From the NCBI GenBank assembly GCA_949878425.1, contig CATLAL010000018.1, forward strand, positions 1 through 47,306: a stretch of DNA of 47,306 nt, in the 5' to 3' direction. A program made the position numbers and the translations under genes. Of the stretch, positions 1-8,273 are shown piece by piece; the first letter of the stretch is position 1; every line of letters begins with the position of its first letter. This DNA comes from an uncultured Oscillospiraceae bacterium (lineage in GTDB: Bacteria; Bacillota; Clostridia; Oscillospirales; Oscillospiraceae). A model generated the notes under the pieces. It saw nothing but the letters and a program-made list of their open reading frames with translations, was not told where the DNA came from and did no database searches.

Positions 1-806
1 ACCTGGAGCTGTACGAGTTTTTCAAGGGGCAGGGAGCCGTGGTGGTGAACGAGGCGGCGGACTTCGCCGGGACCAACGGCTGCTATCTCTACCAGGGCCG
101 GGACGTGCAGGAACGAAAAAACAAGGAGCTGAAAAATCAGATCCTTGTACTGGCCCCCAGCGAGGGCATTGTTCCCGCCGATACCTGGCTGCGGTGCAGG
201 AAAAAGCTGATGGCGAACATCACATTCCAGGGCGGGCGCAAGCCGAAAAATACCTGGCTGGCCGGAAAGATGAAGTGCGGCCACTGTGGACGGGCGCTGA
301 AAAGCCTGGGCAACCGGGCGGGGACCCAATACCTCTATTGCACCAAGCGGGCGGACAATATGAGCTGCGAGGGCTGCGGGACGCTTCGGACGGCGGAGTT
401 TGAGCAGTTTGTCTATGAGGCGATGGTACATAAGCTCTCCGAGTTTCAGACGTTGACCGCCAAGGCCGAGACAGTCAACCCCAGGCTGACCGCTTTGAAT
501 GTGGAGCTGGCCCAGGTGGAGGACGAGATTGAGAAGCTGTTGAACACCCTGACCGGGGCCAGCGCGGTTTTGATGTCCTACGCCAACGGGAAGATTGAGG
601 AACTGGACGCCCGCCGTCAAGGGCTGATAAAGGAGATTGCCGCACTGAACGCGGAAAGCGTCTCCCCGCAAAAGATCGAGTACCTGTCCTCCCACCTGGG
701 GAATTGGGACAACATCGACTTTGACGACCGGCGGCAGGTGGCCGACATCATTCTCTCCCAGGTCCACGCCACGGCTGACCGTGTGTCGTTTGAGTGGAAA
801 ATCTAA
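1..806 (+). CDS. Large serine recombinase, C-terminal part (5' end outside window)
   Basis: The reading frame is open from the first bases of the window, so this is the end of a longer gene. It carries a recombinase zinc beta-ribbon (CGHC near 276-290, then YC and SCEGC), followed by a helical, coiled-coil-prone tail rich in Glu, Lys and Leu. This is the DNA-binding part of large serine recombinases that move Tn4451/Tn5397-like elements; the catalytic N-terminal domain is not in view. It probably marks the right end of an integrated element to the left. The recombinase class is confident; its partner element cannot be named. Confidence 0.85.
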   Translation, partial: LELYEFFKGQGAVVVNEAADFAGTNGCYLYQGRDVQERKNKELKNQILVLAPSEGIVPADTWLRCRKKLMANITFQGGRKPKNTWLAGKMKCGHCGRALKSLGNRAGTQYLYCTKRADNMSCEGCGTLRTAEFEQFVYEAMVHKLSEFQTLTAKAETVNPRLTALNVELAQVEDEIEKLLNTLTGASAVLMSYANGKIEELDARRQGLIKEIAALNAESVSPQKIEYLSSHLGNWDNIDFDDRRQVADIILSQVHATADRVSFEWKI

Positions 807-1003
807 TTTCTTACCCCCAGCGCCCTATTCAATGGTGTGTTTACCATTGTCAAGCGATGTTTATAATTTGCAAGGCAACTTTTCAATGGAAGGCCGCTAT
901 GGAAATCAGACGTGACCGCCATGACGACAGGGGCGTTTTAAATACCGGGATCATTGATTTTCTGCTGGATAATTCCATTGTCTGATTATGAGGGAACAGC
1001 TTT

Positions 1004-2146
1004 ATGAAAGAGAAAATCATCTGCTTTTTGAAACAGGAAACGGTGCTGTGCGCGGCGTTTGCCCTCGCCATCGTGTCCATGCTTTTCGTTCCCCCGGACA
1101 GGGCGTACATAGGGTATGTGGACTTCCGGACCCTGGCGATCCTCTTCTGCCTGATGGCAGTCATGGCCGGACTGCAAAAGGGCGGCGTGTTCCAGTGCGT
1201 TGCTCAGAAATTTTTGAGTAAGGTACACAGGGCCTGGCAGCTGGTACTGATTCTTGTCCTGCTCTGCTTCTTTTCCAGTATGCTGGTCACAAACGACGTG
1301 GCGCTCATCACCTTTGCTCCCTTCACGCTCATTGTCCTGGGGATGATCGGTCCGGAGAGCAAAAGCCGGTTGGTTGTTCCAGTTGTGGTTTTACAGACCA
1401 TTGCCGCCAATCTTGGCAGTATGCTCACGCCCATCGGGAATCCACAGAACCTGTTTCTGTACGGTAAAGCTGGGCTTTCCATGGGGGCTTTTGTCGGTTT
1501 AATGCTGCCTTATGCGGCGGCGGCGCTGGTTCTGATCGTCATTTGGAGCCTTGTCCAGGCCAGGGCCTGTTCTGGGGTGGTTCAAGTTTCCTTCCATGAA
1601 AAAGCAAGTTTGTCTGGGAATAAGAGCCAGCTGGTAGTATACAGCTCCCTGTTCGTGTTTGACCTGCTGACGGTGGCCAGGATCATCCCTTACGGCGTGA
1701 CTCTTGGTGCGACCGTTCTTACCCTGCTGCTGGTGGATAAAAGCATTTTCTGCCGTGTTGACTACAGCTTACTGCTGACCTTCGTTGGATTCTTTGTATT
1801 CATCGGTAATATCGGGAGGCTTCCAGCATTCTCACAGATGTTGCAGCAGATCGTCTCCGGGCATGAGATTCTGGCCGGCGTCGCCGCCAGCCAGGTGATC
1901 AGCAATGTTCCGGCGGCGCTGCTGCTGTCTGGGTTCACGGAGAATCTGCCCGGGCTGATCATCGGCGTCAACCTCGGCGGGCTGGGGACGCTGATCGCGT
2001 CCATGGCAAGTCTGATCTCCTACAAGCTCATCGCGCGGGAGGAAAACCAGGTAAAAGGAGCGTATTTTCGGCACTTTACGGTGGTAAATGTCTGTTTTCT
2101 GGTGATTCTTTTGGTATTCACGCTGACCTTGGGAGGGTGTATTTGA
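1004..2146 (+). CDS. SLC13/ArsB-NhaD superfamily anion permease
   Basis: A 380-residue, very hydrophobic protein with about ten predicted membrane segments. Two signatures of the ArsB/NhaD/citrate-transporter (IT) superfamily are visible: a TNDVALITFAPF segment around residue 96 and a TPIGNPQNLFLY segment around residue 140. A second matching half lies near SQVISNVPAALLL. These paired re-entrant hairpins bind the anion. The chosen ATG follows GAGGG by 10 nt. The substrate is uncertain: dicarboxylate, arsenite or another anion. No ars or dicarboxylate genes adjoin it. The gene stands alone between the recombinase tail and tsaD. Confidence 0.8.
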   Translation: MKEKIICFLKQETVLCAAFALAIVSMLFVPPDRAYIGYVDFRTLAILFCLMAVMAGLQKGGVFQCVAQKFLSKVHRAWQLVLILVLLCFFSSMLVTNDVALITFAPFTLIVLGMIGPESKSRLVVPVVVLQTIAANLGSMLTPIGNPQNLFLYGKAGLSMGAFVGLMLPYAAAALVLIVIWSLVQARACSGVVQVSFHEKASLSGNKSQLVVYSSLFVFDLLTVARIIPYGVTLGATVLTLLLVDKSIFCRVDYSLLLTFVGFFVFIGNIGRLPAFSQMLQQIVSGHEILAGVAASQVISNVPAALLLSGFTENLPGLIIGVNLGGLGTLIASMASLISYKLIAREENQVKGAYFRHFTVVNVCFLVILLVFTLTLGGCI

Positions 2147-2326
2147 GATGCTATACCGCTTTGTTCAACTGACCTTGACAATTTACAGAGCTTCCCCGCG
2201 CCCCGCATCAGAACCGTGTCCCGGTAAGCGACGGTTTGGGGCCAGCGTCATGGCCTATTCGCGGGTGATGCTTCATCCGGCCCCATGCAGCTGCCGGAGC
2301 GGTTTTTCAGAGGAAGCCTGCGGCGC

Positions 2327-3349
2327 TCAAGGCGCCCAGGGAACGGGCGCAATGTCCAGTGTCGCATAGGCATTCAGGCTTCTGCCGCCTCGGACGCCCG
2401 CCAGATATTCATAGTAGGCTTGCGCTCCGATCATGGCCCCGTTGTCGCCGCACAGCTTCAGCGGCGGCAGAAACAGCCGCAGTCCGGCCTCCCGGCAGGC
2501 CCGCTCCAAGTCGGCGCGGATGGTTTTGTTGGCCGCCACACCGCCGGCGGCAACTAATGTGCGGCGGTCCAGCTGGCGGGCCGCTTCCACGGTCCGGGGG
2601 ATCAGCTCCTCGCTGATGGCCGCCGTAACCGAGGCGGCCAGGCTCCGCCGATCCAGACACTCCCCCTTCTGTCCGGCGTTGTGAACCAGATTCACCGCCG
2701 CCGTTTTCAGGCCGGAGAAGGACATGTCCCAGGCGCTGCCGGCGACCTTGGCCCGAGGCAGGGGATACCTGGTGGGATCGCCACCCTCCGCCAGGGCCTC
2801 CATGGGCTTTCCGCCGGGATAGGGAAGGCCGAGCACCCGGGCGATCTTGTCAAAGCACTCCCCGGCGGCGTCGTCCCGGGTGCTCCCCAGGATAGAGAGG
2901 TCCGTATACCCGCGCACGTCTACAATCATGGAGTTGCCGCCGGAGATACACAGGGCCAGAAACGGGGGAGTCAGCTCCGGAAAGGCGATGTAGTTTGCGG
3001 CAATATGGCCCCGGAGGTGGTGGACGGGAATCAGAGGCTTTCCCAGGGCAAAGGCAGCGGATTTGGCGAAATTCACCCCAACCAGCAGCGCCCCGATGAG
3101 GCCGGGGCCGCAGGTGACAGCCACCGCGTCGATGTCGCCTTTTGTGAGCCCGGCGTCCGCAAGGGCCCGATCGGCCAGAGCGGCAATGACCTCCACATGC
3201 TTCCGGGAGGCGATCTCCGGCACCACACCGCCATATACGGCGTGCATCTCCGCCTGGGAGGCGATGACGTCGCTGAGAACGGTGCGCCCGTCCCGGACCA
3301 CTGCGGCGGCGGTCTCGTCGCAGGAGGATTCAAAGGCAAGAATATTCAT
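2327..3349 (-). CDS. tsaD: tRNA N6-adenosine threonylcarbamoyltransferase TsaD
   Basis: This 340-residue ASKHA-fold enzyme transfers the threonylcarbamoyl group to A37 of ANN-decoding tRNAs, acting with TsaB and TsaE. It begins with the family N-terminus NILAFESSCDET. It has the metal-binding HHLRGH segment at residues 110-115 and the CGPGLIGALLVG nucleotide loop. Length matches the family. The start was set at the ATG preceded by AAAGGAGGG rather than 23 codons upstream, because the conserved protein begins there. It is monocistronic, with its own promoter. The tsaB, tsaE and rimI partners are not in the window. Confidence 0.95.
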   Translation of the reverse strand: MNILAFESSCDETAAAVVRDGRTVLSDVIASQAEMHAVYGGVVPEIASRKHVEVIAALADRALADAGLTKGDIDAVAVTCGPGLIGALLVGVNFAKSAAFALGKPLIPVHHLRGHIAANYIAFPELTPPFLALCISGGNSMIVDVRGYTDLSILGSTRDDAAGECFDKIARVLGLPYPGGKPMEALAEGGDPTRYPLPRAKVAGSAWDMSFSGLKTAAVNLVHNAGQKGECLDRRSLAASVTAAISEELIPRTVEAARQLDRRTLVAAGGVAANKTIRADLERACREAGLRLFLPPLKLCGDNGAMIGAQAYYEYLAGVRGGRSLNAYATLDIAPVPWAP

Positions 3350-3394
3350 GGAAGCAACACCCTCCTTTTGGGATGCTAAACAGACTCTAAAAGA

Positions 3395-3423
3395 ATGATA
3401 CACCAAAGGGTCCGCCAAGACAA
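3395..3423 (-). promoter_or_regulatory. Promoter of tsaD
   Basis: Read on the minus strand, TTGTCT (3423-3418) is followed after exactly 17 nt by TATCAT (3400-3395). The start codon is about 45 nt downstream of the -10 box. This is a good housekeeping-type promoter by sequence only. Confidence 0.6.
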
Positions 3424-3605
3424 GTCTATTTCCATATTGGAGGACTAAGAAACGCTCTCACAGTATTCCCCCCGCCGCACACGGTCTGGCTGCACCTAAT
3501 ATTAGGGCTTGGCCGCCGCGGAGGTCTGCGCGCCGCTCCCAGGCTGTAAACAGGGACAGATTCCCCCGTACGCGGCAGCTACCCGCCTGATGGCTTCATC
3601 TGAGA

Positions 3606-3651
3606 ACCGTCCAGCGCGGGGCCGAGCACATACGCCCCCGCGCTGGACGGT
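3606..3651. terminator. 16-bp GC-rich hairpin downstream of the PLP enzyme gene
   Basis: Perfect 16-bp arms at 3606-3621 and 3636-3651 (starting ACCGTCCAGC) with a 14-nt loop. It lies 50-100 nt past the stop codon of the leftward PLP enzyme gene. The T-tract after the stem is poor, so termination may be weak. The rest of 3424-3702 shows no gene. Confidence 0.5.
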
Positions 3652-3702
3652 ATTTCTCAAATACAGTTACCAGGGAAAAGGATCGATGCCAGTCTCCGCC
3701 CC

Positions 3703-5181
3703 CTACAGTGCGCTGAGCACTCCGGCGGCCTCGTTGAACTGGTTGATGAGCTCATCCAGCTCGTCGGCCTGCCGGTGGACGGCCTCCCAGGTGCCCTCCT
3801 CGTCGTACCACAGGGCGTTGAGGTCCCGGACGTCCCGGCCCTGCTGCTCCACCCAGGTGTAGTACTTCAGGTTGTGGATCCGCTTGCGGTCGGCGTAGGT
3901 GAGCTCCAGCATGCTGTCCGTCTTGAGGCCCAGCAGGTGGAGGCCGTGGTCCAGGGCGGCCTCGTGGACGTCGTAGGGCCCGTGGGCCTCGCTGAGCTCC
4001 CGGATGCGGCTCTGGTACATGGCGGCGGAGTCGGTGAGCACGGTCACCACCACGTCATGGTCCGTCAGCTCGTAGTACTTGGCCATCTTGATGCAGCAGA
4101 GCACGTTGGCGATGCCGCTGATGCCCAGCCAGGTGAGCTTTTCGATGAGGTCCTCCTCCAGTCCTAGGCTCCTGAGGTAGGCCGCCCCCTCCGGGGTGTT
4201 GAACAGCCGCAGCAGCCGCTGGCTGTCCTCGTCGTCGATGGCGATGGCCATGTCGGTGTTCTTCACGTTGTGAATCCAGGGGATGTGCTTGTCGCCGATG
4301 CCCTCGATGCGGTGCCCGCCAAAGCCGTTGTCCAGAATAGTGGGGCACTGGAGGGCCTCGCCCACCGCCAGCTTCATCCGGGGGTAGCGCTCCTTGAGCA
4401 GGTCGCCGGCGCTCATGGTGCCGGCGGAGCCGGAGGTGAAGCAGGCCCCGGCCAGGCGGTCCCCGGGGCGCTTCACGGCCTCGAAGAGGTCCGCCAGGGC
4501 GGTTCCGGTGACATTGTAGTGCCAGAGGGGGTTGCCCATCTCCTCGAATTGGTTGAAGATCATCATGGAGGGGTCCCGGCGCAGCTCCCAGGTCTTGTCA
4601 AAGATCTCCTTCACGTTGCTCTCGCAGCCCGGGGTGGCGATCACCTGGCCGGCGATCTGGCTGAGCCACTCAAAGCGCTCCCGGCTCATCTCGGCGGGGA
4701 GGATGGCCACGCTGTCGCAGGCCAGCAGCTTGGAGTTAAACGCGCCGCCCCGGCAGTAATTGCCGGTGGAGGGCCAGACGGCGTGGTGGTAGGAGGCGTC
4801 GAACTGCCCCGTCACCAGCCGGGGGACAAGGCAGCCGAAGCTGGCGCCCACCTTGTGGCAGCCGGTGGGGAACCACTTGCCCGCCATGGCCACGATGCGG
4901 CAGGGGACGCCGGAGAGGGCGGAGGGGATCTCCACGTAGTTGGGCACGGCCTGGAAGAGGCCCCCGGACTCCCTGGCCTCGTTCTTCCAGGTGACGCGGA
5001 ACAGGTTCAGCGGGTTCACGTCCCAGAGCCCCACGTTCTTCAGCTTCTCCTGAATCTTCTGGGGAATGGTCTCCGGGCGCTGCATCTGGGCAAAGGTGGG
5101 GATGATGATGCCGTTGTCCCTGGCCTTCTGGATGTTGTGCCGGAGGCCCTCCCGGTGCATGGTCAGGTCAATCTTGCTCAT
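3703..5181 (-). CDS. Fold-type II PLP-dependent lyase-like enzyme
   Basis: A 492-residue protein of the tryptophan synthase beta/cysteine synthase superfamily. The likely Schiff-base lysine is K110 in GCHKVGASFG. A substrate-anion loop (PSTGNYCRGG, about 138-147) and the phosphate-binding TSGSAGT (249-255) follow in the usual order. It is clearly longer than, and unlike, classical diaminopropionate ammonia-lyase (YgeX, about 400 residues). The ATG follows AGGAGG by 9 nt and lies inside the end of the upstream regulator gene (14-nt overlap), so the two are co-transcribed and probably translationally coupled. It lies opposite ygeY/ygeW and likely acts on an amino-acid intermediate of that pathway. 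The exact reaction is unknown. Confidence 0.75.
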   Translation of the reverse strand: MSKIDLTMHREGLRHNIQKARDNGIIIPTFAQMQRPETIPQKIQEKLKNVGLWDVNPLNLFRVTWKNEARESGGLFQAVPNYVEIPSALSGVPCRIVAMAGKWFPTGCHKVGASFGCLVPRLVTGQFDASYHHAVWPSTGNYCRGGAFNSKLLACDSVAILPAEMSRERFEWLSQIAGQVIATPGCESNVKEIFDKTWELRRDPSMMIFNQFEEMGNPLWHYNVTGTALADLFEAVKRPGDRLAGACFTSGSAGTMSAGDLLKERYPRMKLAVGEALQCPTILDNGFGGHRIEGIGDKHIPWIHNVKNTDMAIAIDDEDSQRLLRLFNTPEGAAYLRSLGLEEDLIEKLTWLGISGIANVLCCIKMAKYYELTDHDVVVTVLTDSAAMYQSRIRELSEAHGPYDVHEAALDHGLHLLGLKTDSMLELTYADRKRIHNLKYYTWVEQQGRDVRDLNALWYDEEGTWEAVHRQADELDELINQFNEAAGVLSAL

Positions 5182-5833
5182 GGCGCTTTTCCTCCTGTTT
5201 TGTGTCAATATAGGAATAGAGGGTGTACTTGGATATGCCGAAGTACTTCGCCACCTTGTCGCCGGACTTGGTGACAAGGAAGGCCCCGTGCTGGTTTAAA
5301 AATTGAATGGCCCGGACCTTGTCGTCCTTGTTCATCAGGGCCACGGGCTTGCCCACCAGGGCCACGGACTCCTCGATGAGGCCGTCCAGCAGGTCGCCGA
5401 CGCTGAGCACGGTGATGCGCTCCTGCTTTTGGTCCTCCGCCGTGCGCACCAGGCCCCCCAGGGCGCTCTCCGCCATCAGGAGGGCGGAGATGTCGTAGTT
5501 GATGGACAAAATGGCGTCCACCCGCCCCCGGCTGTCGCGGATGTAGACTGTGGAGGACTTGAGGACCTTGCCGTCCGGCGTACGGGTCAGGTAGGCCAGA
5601 TGGTCCTCCGGGTCCGCCTGGCCCCGGAGCATCTGCTCCATCACTACGGTGGAGGGCCCGTCCCCCACCTGCCGGCCGGTGACGTGGCCGTTTTCAATGT
5701 GGACAATGGACTGCTCCGGGTCCTGGGAGGCCAGGTCGTGGAGCACCACCTCGCAGCTGGGGCCGAACTGGGCGGCCAGCGCCGCGGCAATCTGTTTGAG
5801 CATCCTCAGCCGGTTCTTCTCCAGCGCCGTCAC
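5168..5833 (-). CDS. YheO/DauR-like PAS-HTH transcriptional regulator
   Basis: A 221-residue protein with an N-terminal YheO-type PAS domain (FGPSCEVVLHDL, INYDIS) and a C-terminal HTH_22 segment (GAFLVTKSGDKVAKYFGISKYTLYSYI region). This is the architecture of DauR-type regulators of amino-acid catabolism. It is the first gene of a leftward transcript with the PLP enzyme and is divergent from ygeY, so it most likely senses a pathway metabolite. The palindrome at 5905-5935 is its best candidate operator. The start is a GTG whose Shine-Dalgarno sits unusually close; an ATG at residue 11 is an alternative. Family confident, ligand unknown. Confidence 0.85.
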   Translation of the reverse strand: MTALEKNRLRMLKQIAAALAAQFGPSCEVVLHDLASQDPEQSIVHIENGHVTGRQVGDGPSTVVMEQMLRGQADPEDHLAYLTRTPDGKVLKSSTVYIRDSRGRVDAILSINYDISALLMAESALGGLVRTAEDQKQERITVLSVGDLLDGLIEESVALVGKPVALMNKDDKVRAIQFLNQHGAFLVTKSGDKVAKYFGISKYTLYSYIDTKQEEKRHEQD

Positions 5834-5904
5834 CTCCCCGCCCCGCGAAGGGGCCCTTTCCTGACGCTCCCATCATACCAGCATCCCCGGCGGAATGCAA
5901 GGGG

Positions 5905-5935
5905 ATTTCAGAAAAATTTTTAGGTTTTCTGAAAT
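5905..5935. promoter_or_regulatory. Palindromic candidate operator in the regulator/ygeY divergent region
   Basis: Perfect 11-bp inverted repeat ATTTCAGAAAA (5905-5915) and TTTTCTGAAAT (5925-5935) with a 9-nt spacer. It ends 5 nt before the -35 box of the ygeY promoter and lies about 70 nt from the regulator start. Arm length and position fit a dimeric regulator site. Assignment to the adjacent DauR-like protein is inference. Confidence 0.6.
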
Positions 5936-5940
5936 TTTGT

Positions 5941-5968
5941 TTGACATCCGCGCGGGATATGGTATGAT
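5941..5968 (+). promoter_or_regulatory. Promoter of the ygeY transcript
   Basis: Consensus -35 TTGACA (5941-5946), a 16-nt spacer and TATGAT (5963-5968). The ygeY start lies about 52 nt downstream. The -35 box abuts the palindrome, which suits regulation by a bound dimer. Confidence 0.8.
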
Positions 5969-6020
5969 ATAGGAGGAGCACAAAAAAGAGGGGAAACCCG
6001 TATTGGATGGAGGGCACACC

Positions 6021-7337
6021 ATGGACTTTGAAGCGATCAAGAGAGCGGCCCAGGGCTACGAGGCGGACATGACCCGGTTCCTGCGGGAGCTGATCGCCAT
6101 CCCCAGCGAGAGCTGCGGCGAGGAGGGGGTCATCAAGCGCACGATTTTGGAGATGGAGCGTCTGGGCTTCGACCGGACGGAGATCGACTCGGAGGGCAAC
6201 GCTCTGGGCTGGATGGGCACGGGGGAGAAGCTCATCGCCTTCGACGGCCATATCGACACCGTGGGCGTGGGCAACATCGATAACTGGACCCAGGACCCCT
6301 ACCAGGGCTATGAGACGGAGGACGTCATCTACGGCCGGGGCGGCTCGGACCAGGAGGGGGGCGTGGTCTCCGCCGTGTACGGGGCCAGGATTATGAAGGA
6401 CCTGAACCTGATTCCGGAGGGGTACAGCATCCTGGTGGCCGCCACGGTCCAGGAGGAGGACTGCGACGGCCTGTGCTGGCAGTACATCCACAACGAGGAC
6501 GGCATTACGCCGGAGTTCGTGGTCTCCACGGAGCCCACCGACGGCGGCATCTACCGGGGCCACCGGGGCCGCATGGAGATCCGGGTGGACGTCAAGGGCG
6601 TCTCCTGCCACGGCTCCGCCCCGGAGCGGGGTGACAACGCCATCTATAAAATGGCGGACATCGTCCGGGAGATCCGTGCCCTCAACGACAACGACGACGC
6701 CGAGGGCACGGAGATCAAGGGCCTGGTGAAGATGCTCAGCCCCCAGTACAACCCGGACCACTATGAGGACGCCCGGTTCCTGGGCCGGGGCACCTGCACG
6801 GTCAGCCAGATCTTCTTCACCTCCCCCAGCCGGTGCGCGGTGGCGGACAGCTGCGCGGTGTCCGTGGACCGGCGCATGACCGCCGGGGAGACCTGGGACA
6901 GCTGCCTGGAGGAGATCCGGGCCCTGCCGGCGGTGAAAAAGTACGGCGACGACGTGAAGGTGAGCATGTACCGGTATGACCGGCCCTCCTGGACGGGGCT
7001 GAAGTACGAGACCGAGTGCTACTTCCCCACCTGGATCAACAGGGAGGACGCGCCCCACGTCCAGGCCCTGGCCCAGGCCCATAAGGCCCTCTTCGGGGAC
7101 AAGCGGGTGGGGCACCCGGACGCCATGCCCCTGCGCCAGCGGCCCCTGATCGACAAGTGGACCTTCTCCACCAACGGCGTGGCCATCCAGGGCCGCTGCG
7201 GCATCCCCTGCGTGGGCTTCGGCCCCGGCGCGGAGAGCCAGGCCCACGCCCCCAACGAGATCACCTGGAAGCGGGACCTGGTCACTTGCGCCGCGGTCTA
7301 CGCCGCCGTGCCGGGGTTGTACGGTCAGATTGTTTGA
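6021..7337 (+). CDS. ygeY: YgeY-family M20 metallohydrolase
   Basis: A 438-residue M20/ArgE-DapE-like amidohydrolase of the YgeY type, often labelled selenium-metabolism-linked. Metal-site elements are visible: [18 protein letters not shown], the catalytic VQEEDCDG and the C-terminal QAHAPNE histidine. The ATG at 6021 was chosen because GGAGGG lies 6 nt before it; a TTG 18 nt upstream is less likely. It is first in the rightward transcript and next to ygeW and a carbamate kinase. It should release an amino group or carbamoylated amino acid from a purine-derived or ureide intermediate. No selenocysteine codon or selenium gene is seen here, so the selenium label is only a family name. Confidence 0.9.
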   Translation: MDFEAIKRAAQGYEADMTRFLRELIAIPSESCGEEGVIKRTILEMERLGFDRTEIDSEGNALGWMGTGEKLIAFDGHIDTVGVGNIDNWTQDPYQGYETEDVIYGRGGSDQEGGVVSAVYGARIMKDLNLIPEGYSILVAATVQEEDCDGLCWQYIHNEDGITPEFVVSTEPTDGGIYRGHRGRMEIRVDVKGVSCHGSAPERGDNAIYKMADIVREIRALNDNDDAEGTEIKGLVKMLSPQYNPDHYEDARFLGRGTCTVSQIFFTSPSRCAVADSCAVSVDRRMTAGETWDSCLEEIRALPAVKKYGDDVKVSMYRYDRPSWTGLKYETECYFPTWINREDAPHVQALAQAHKALFGDKRVGHPDAMPLRQRPLIDKWTFSTNGVAIQGRCGIPCVGFGPGAESQAHAPNEITWKRDLVTCAAVYAAVPGLYGQIV

Positions 7338-7388
7338 GCGGGCGGCGATACTCGCGATTCGTAAAATTTTGAGACAAGGAGCGGCAAG

Positions 7389-8225
7389 ATGAGCGGCAAG
7401 ATTCTCTTTATCGACGTGGACGGCACCCTGGTGGACTACAGCGGCCGGCTGCCGGAGTCCGCGGTGCGGGCCGTCCGGGAGGCCAGGGCCAACGGCCACC
7501 GTGTCTACATCAGCACGGGCCGGAGCAAGGCGGAGGTCTATCAGAACATCTGGGACATCGGCCTGGACGGGATGATCGGCGGCAACGGCAGCTATGTGGA
7601 GGACCACGGCCAGGTGGTGCTCCACCGGCTGATTACCCCGGAGCAGTGCCGGCGCATCGTGGACTGGCTCCACGGCCGGGGACTGGAGTTCTATCTGGAG
7701 AGCAACAACGGACTCTTTGCCAGCGAGCACTTTGAGGAGAAGTCCGGGCCGGCCATGCGGGAGTACCAGAGCCGCAAGGGGGCCAAGACCATCCTCTCGG
7801 TCCGGGAGGCCTTCCCAGACATGATCTTCGGCGGAGAGCTCTACCGGGATGACCTGAACAAGGTCAGCTACCTGCTGGGCAGCTACCAGGACTTCCTGGA
7901 CACCCGGGAGCAGTTCCCGGACCTGGAGAACAACACCTGGGGCGGCGCGGGGGAGACGGCCCTCTTCGGCGATCTGGGGGTGAAGAACATCACCAAGGCG
8001 GAGGCCATCCGGGCCCTGCTGGACCACCTGGGGGCCAAGGTGGAGAACACCATCGCCTTTGGCGACGCCAAGATCGACATCCCCATGCTGGAGTACTGCC
8101 ACACCGGCGTGGCCATGGGCAATGGCGGCGAGGAGATCCGCGCCATGGCGGACTATGTGACGGACGGCGTGGAGGAGGACGGCCTCTGGAAGGCCTTCGT
8201 CCATCTGGGCCTTGTGAACGGATAG
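7389..8225 (+). CDS. Cof-type HAD-IIB family hydrolase
   Basis: A 278-residue haloacid-dehalogenase phosphatase. Motif I is DVDGTLVD with the nucleophile Asp. Motif II is STGRS, the conserved lysine lies in DDLNKVSYL, and motif IV is FGDAKIDIPML. The large C2B cap fits sugar- or cofactor-phosphate phosphatases of the Cof group. AAGGAG lies just before the ATG, and the gene follows ygeY by 51 nt in the same direction. Its role in the island is unclear. It could be a housekeeping (damage-control) phosphatase or act on a phosphorylated intermediate. Confidence 0.85.
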   Translation: MSGKILFIDVDGTLVDYSGRLPESAVRAVREARANGHRVYISTGRSKAEVYQNIWDIGLDGMIGGNGSYVEDHGQVVLHRLITPEQCRRIVDWLHGRGLEFYLESNNGLFASEHFEEKSGPAMREYQSRKGAKTILSVREAFPDMIFGGELYRDDLNKVSYLLGSYQDFLDTREQFPDLENNTWGGAGETALFGDLGVKNITKAEAIRALLDHLGAKVENTIAFGDAKIDIPMLEYCHTGVAMGNGGEEIRAMADYVTDGVEEDGLWKAFVHLGLVNG

Positions 8226-8273
8226 AAAAGCGTGGGCAGCATACATAGAATTTGAATTTAAGGAGACGATACT

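Noticed and set aside
3374..3390. AAACAGACTCTAAAA upstream of tsaD as another copy of the dispersed repeat
   Set aside because: Only about 13 bases match copy A at 10960-10972 and no flanking blocks match, so chance similarity is likely.
5694..8246. An 850-codon open frame on the minus strand over ygeY and the HAD gene
   Set aside because: Its protein is a His/Val/Leu/Gly/Ala-rich shadow of GC-rich coding DNA with no recognisable domain. The plus strand holds two well-supported enzymes with ribosome sites.
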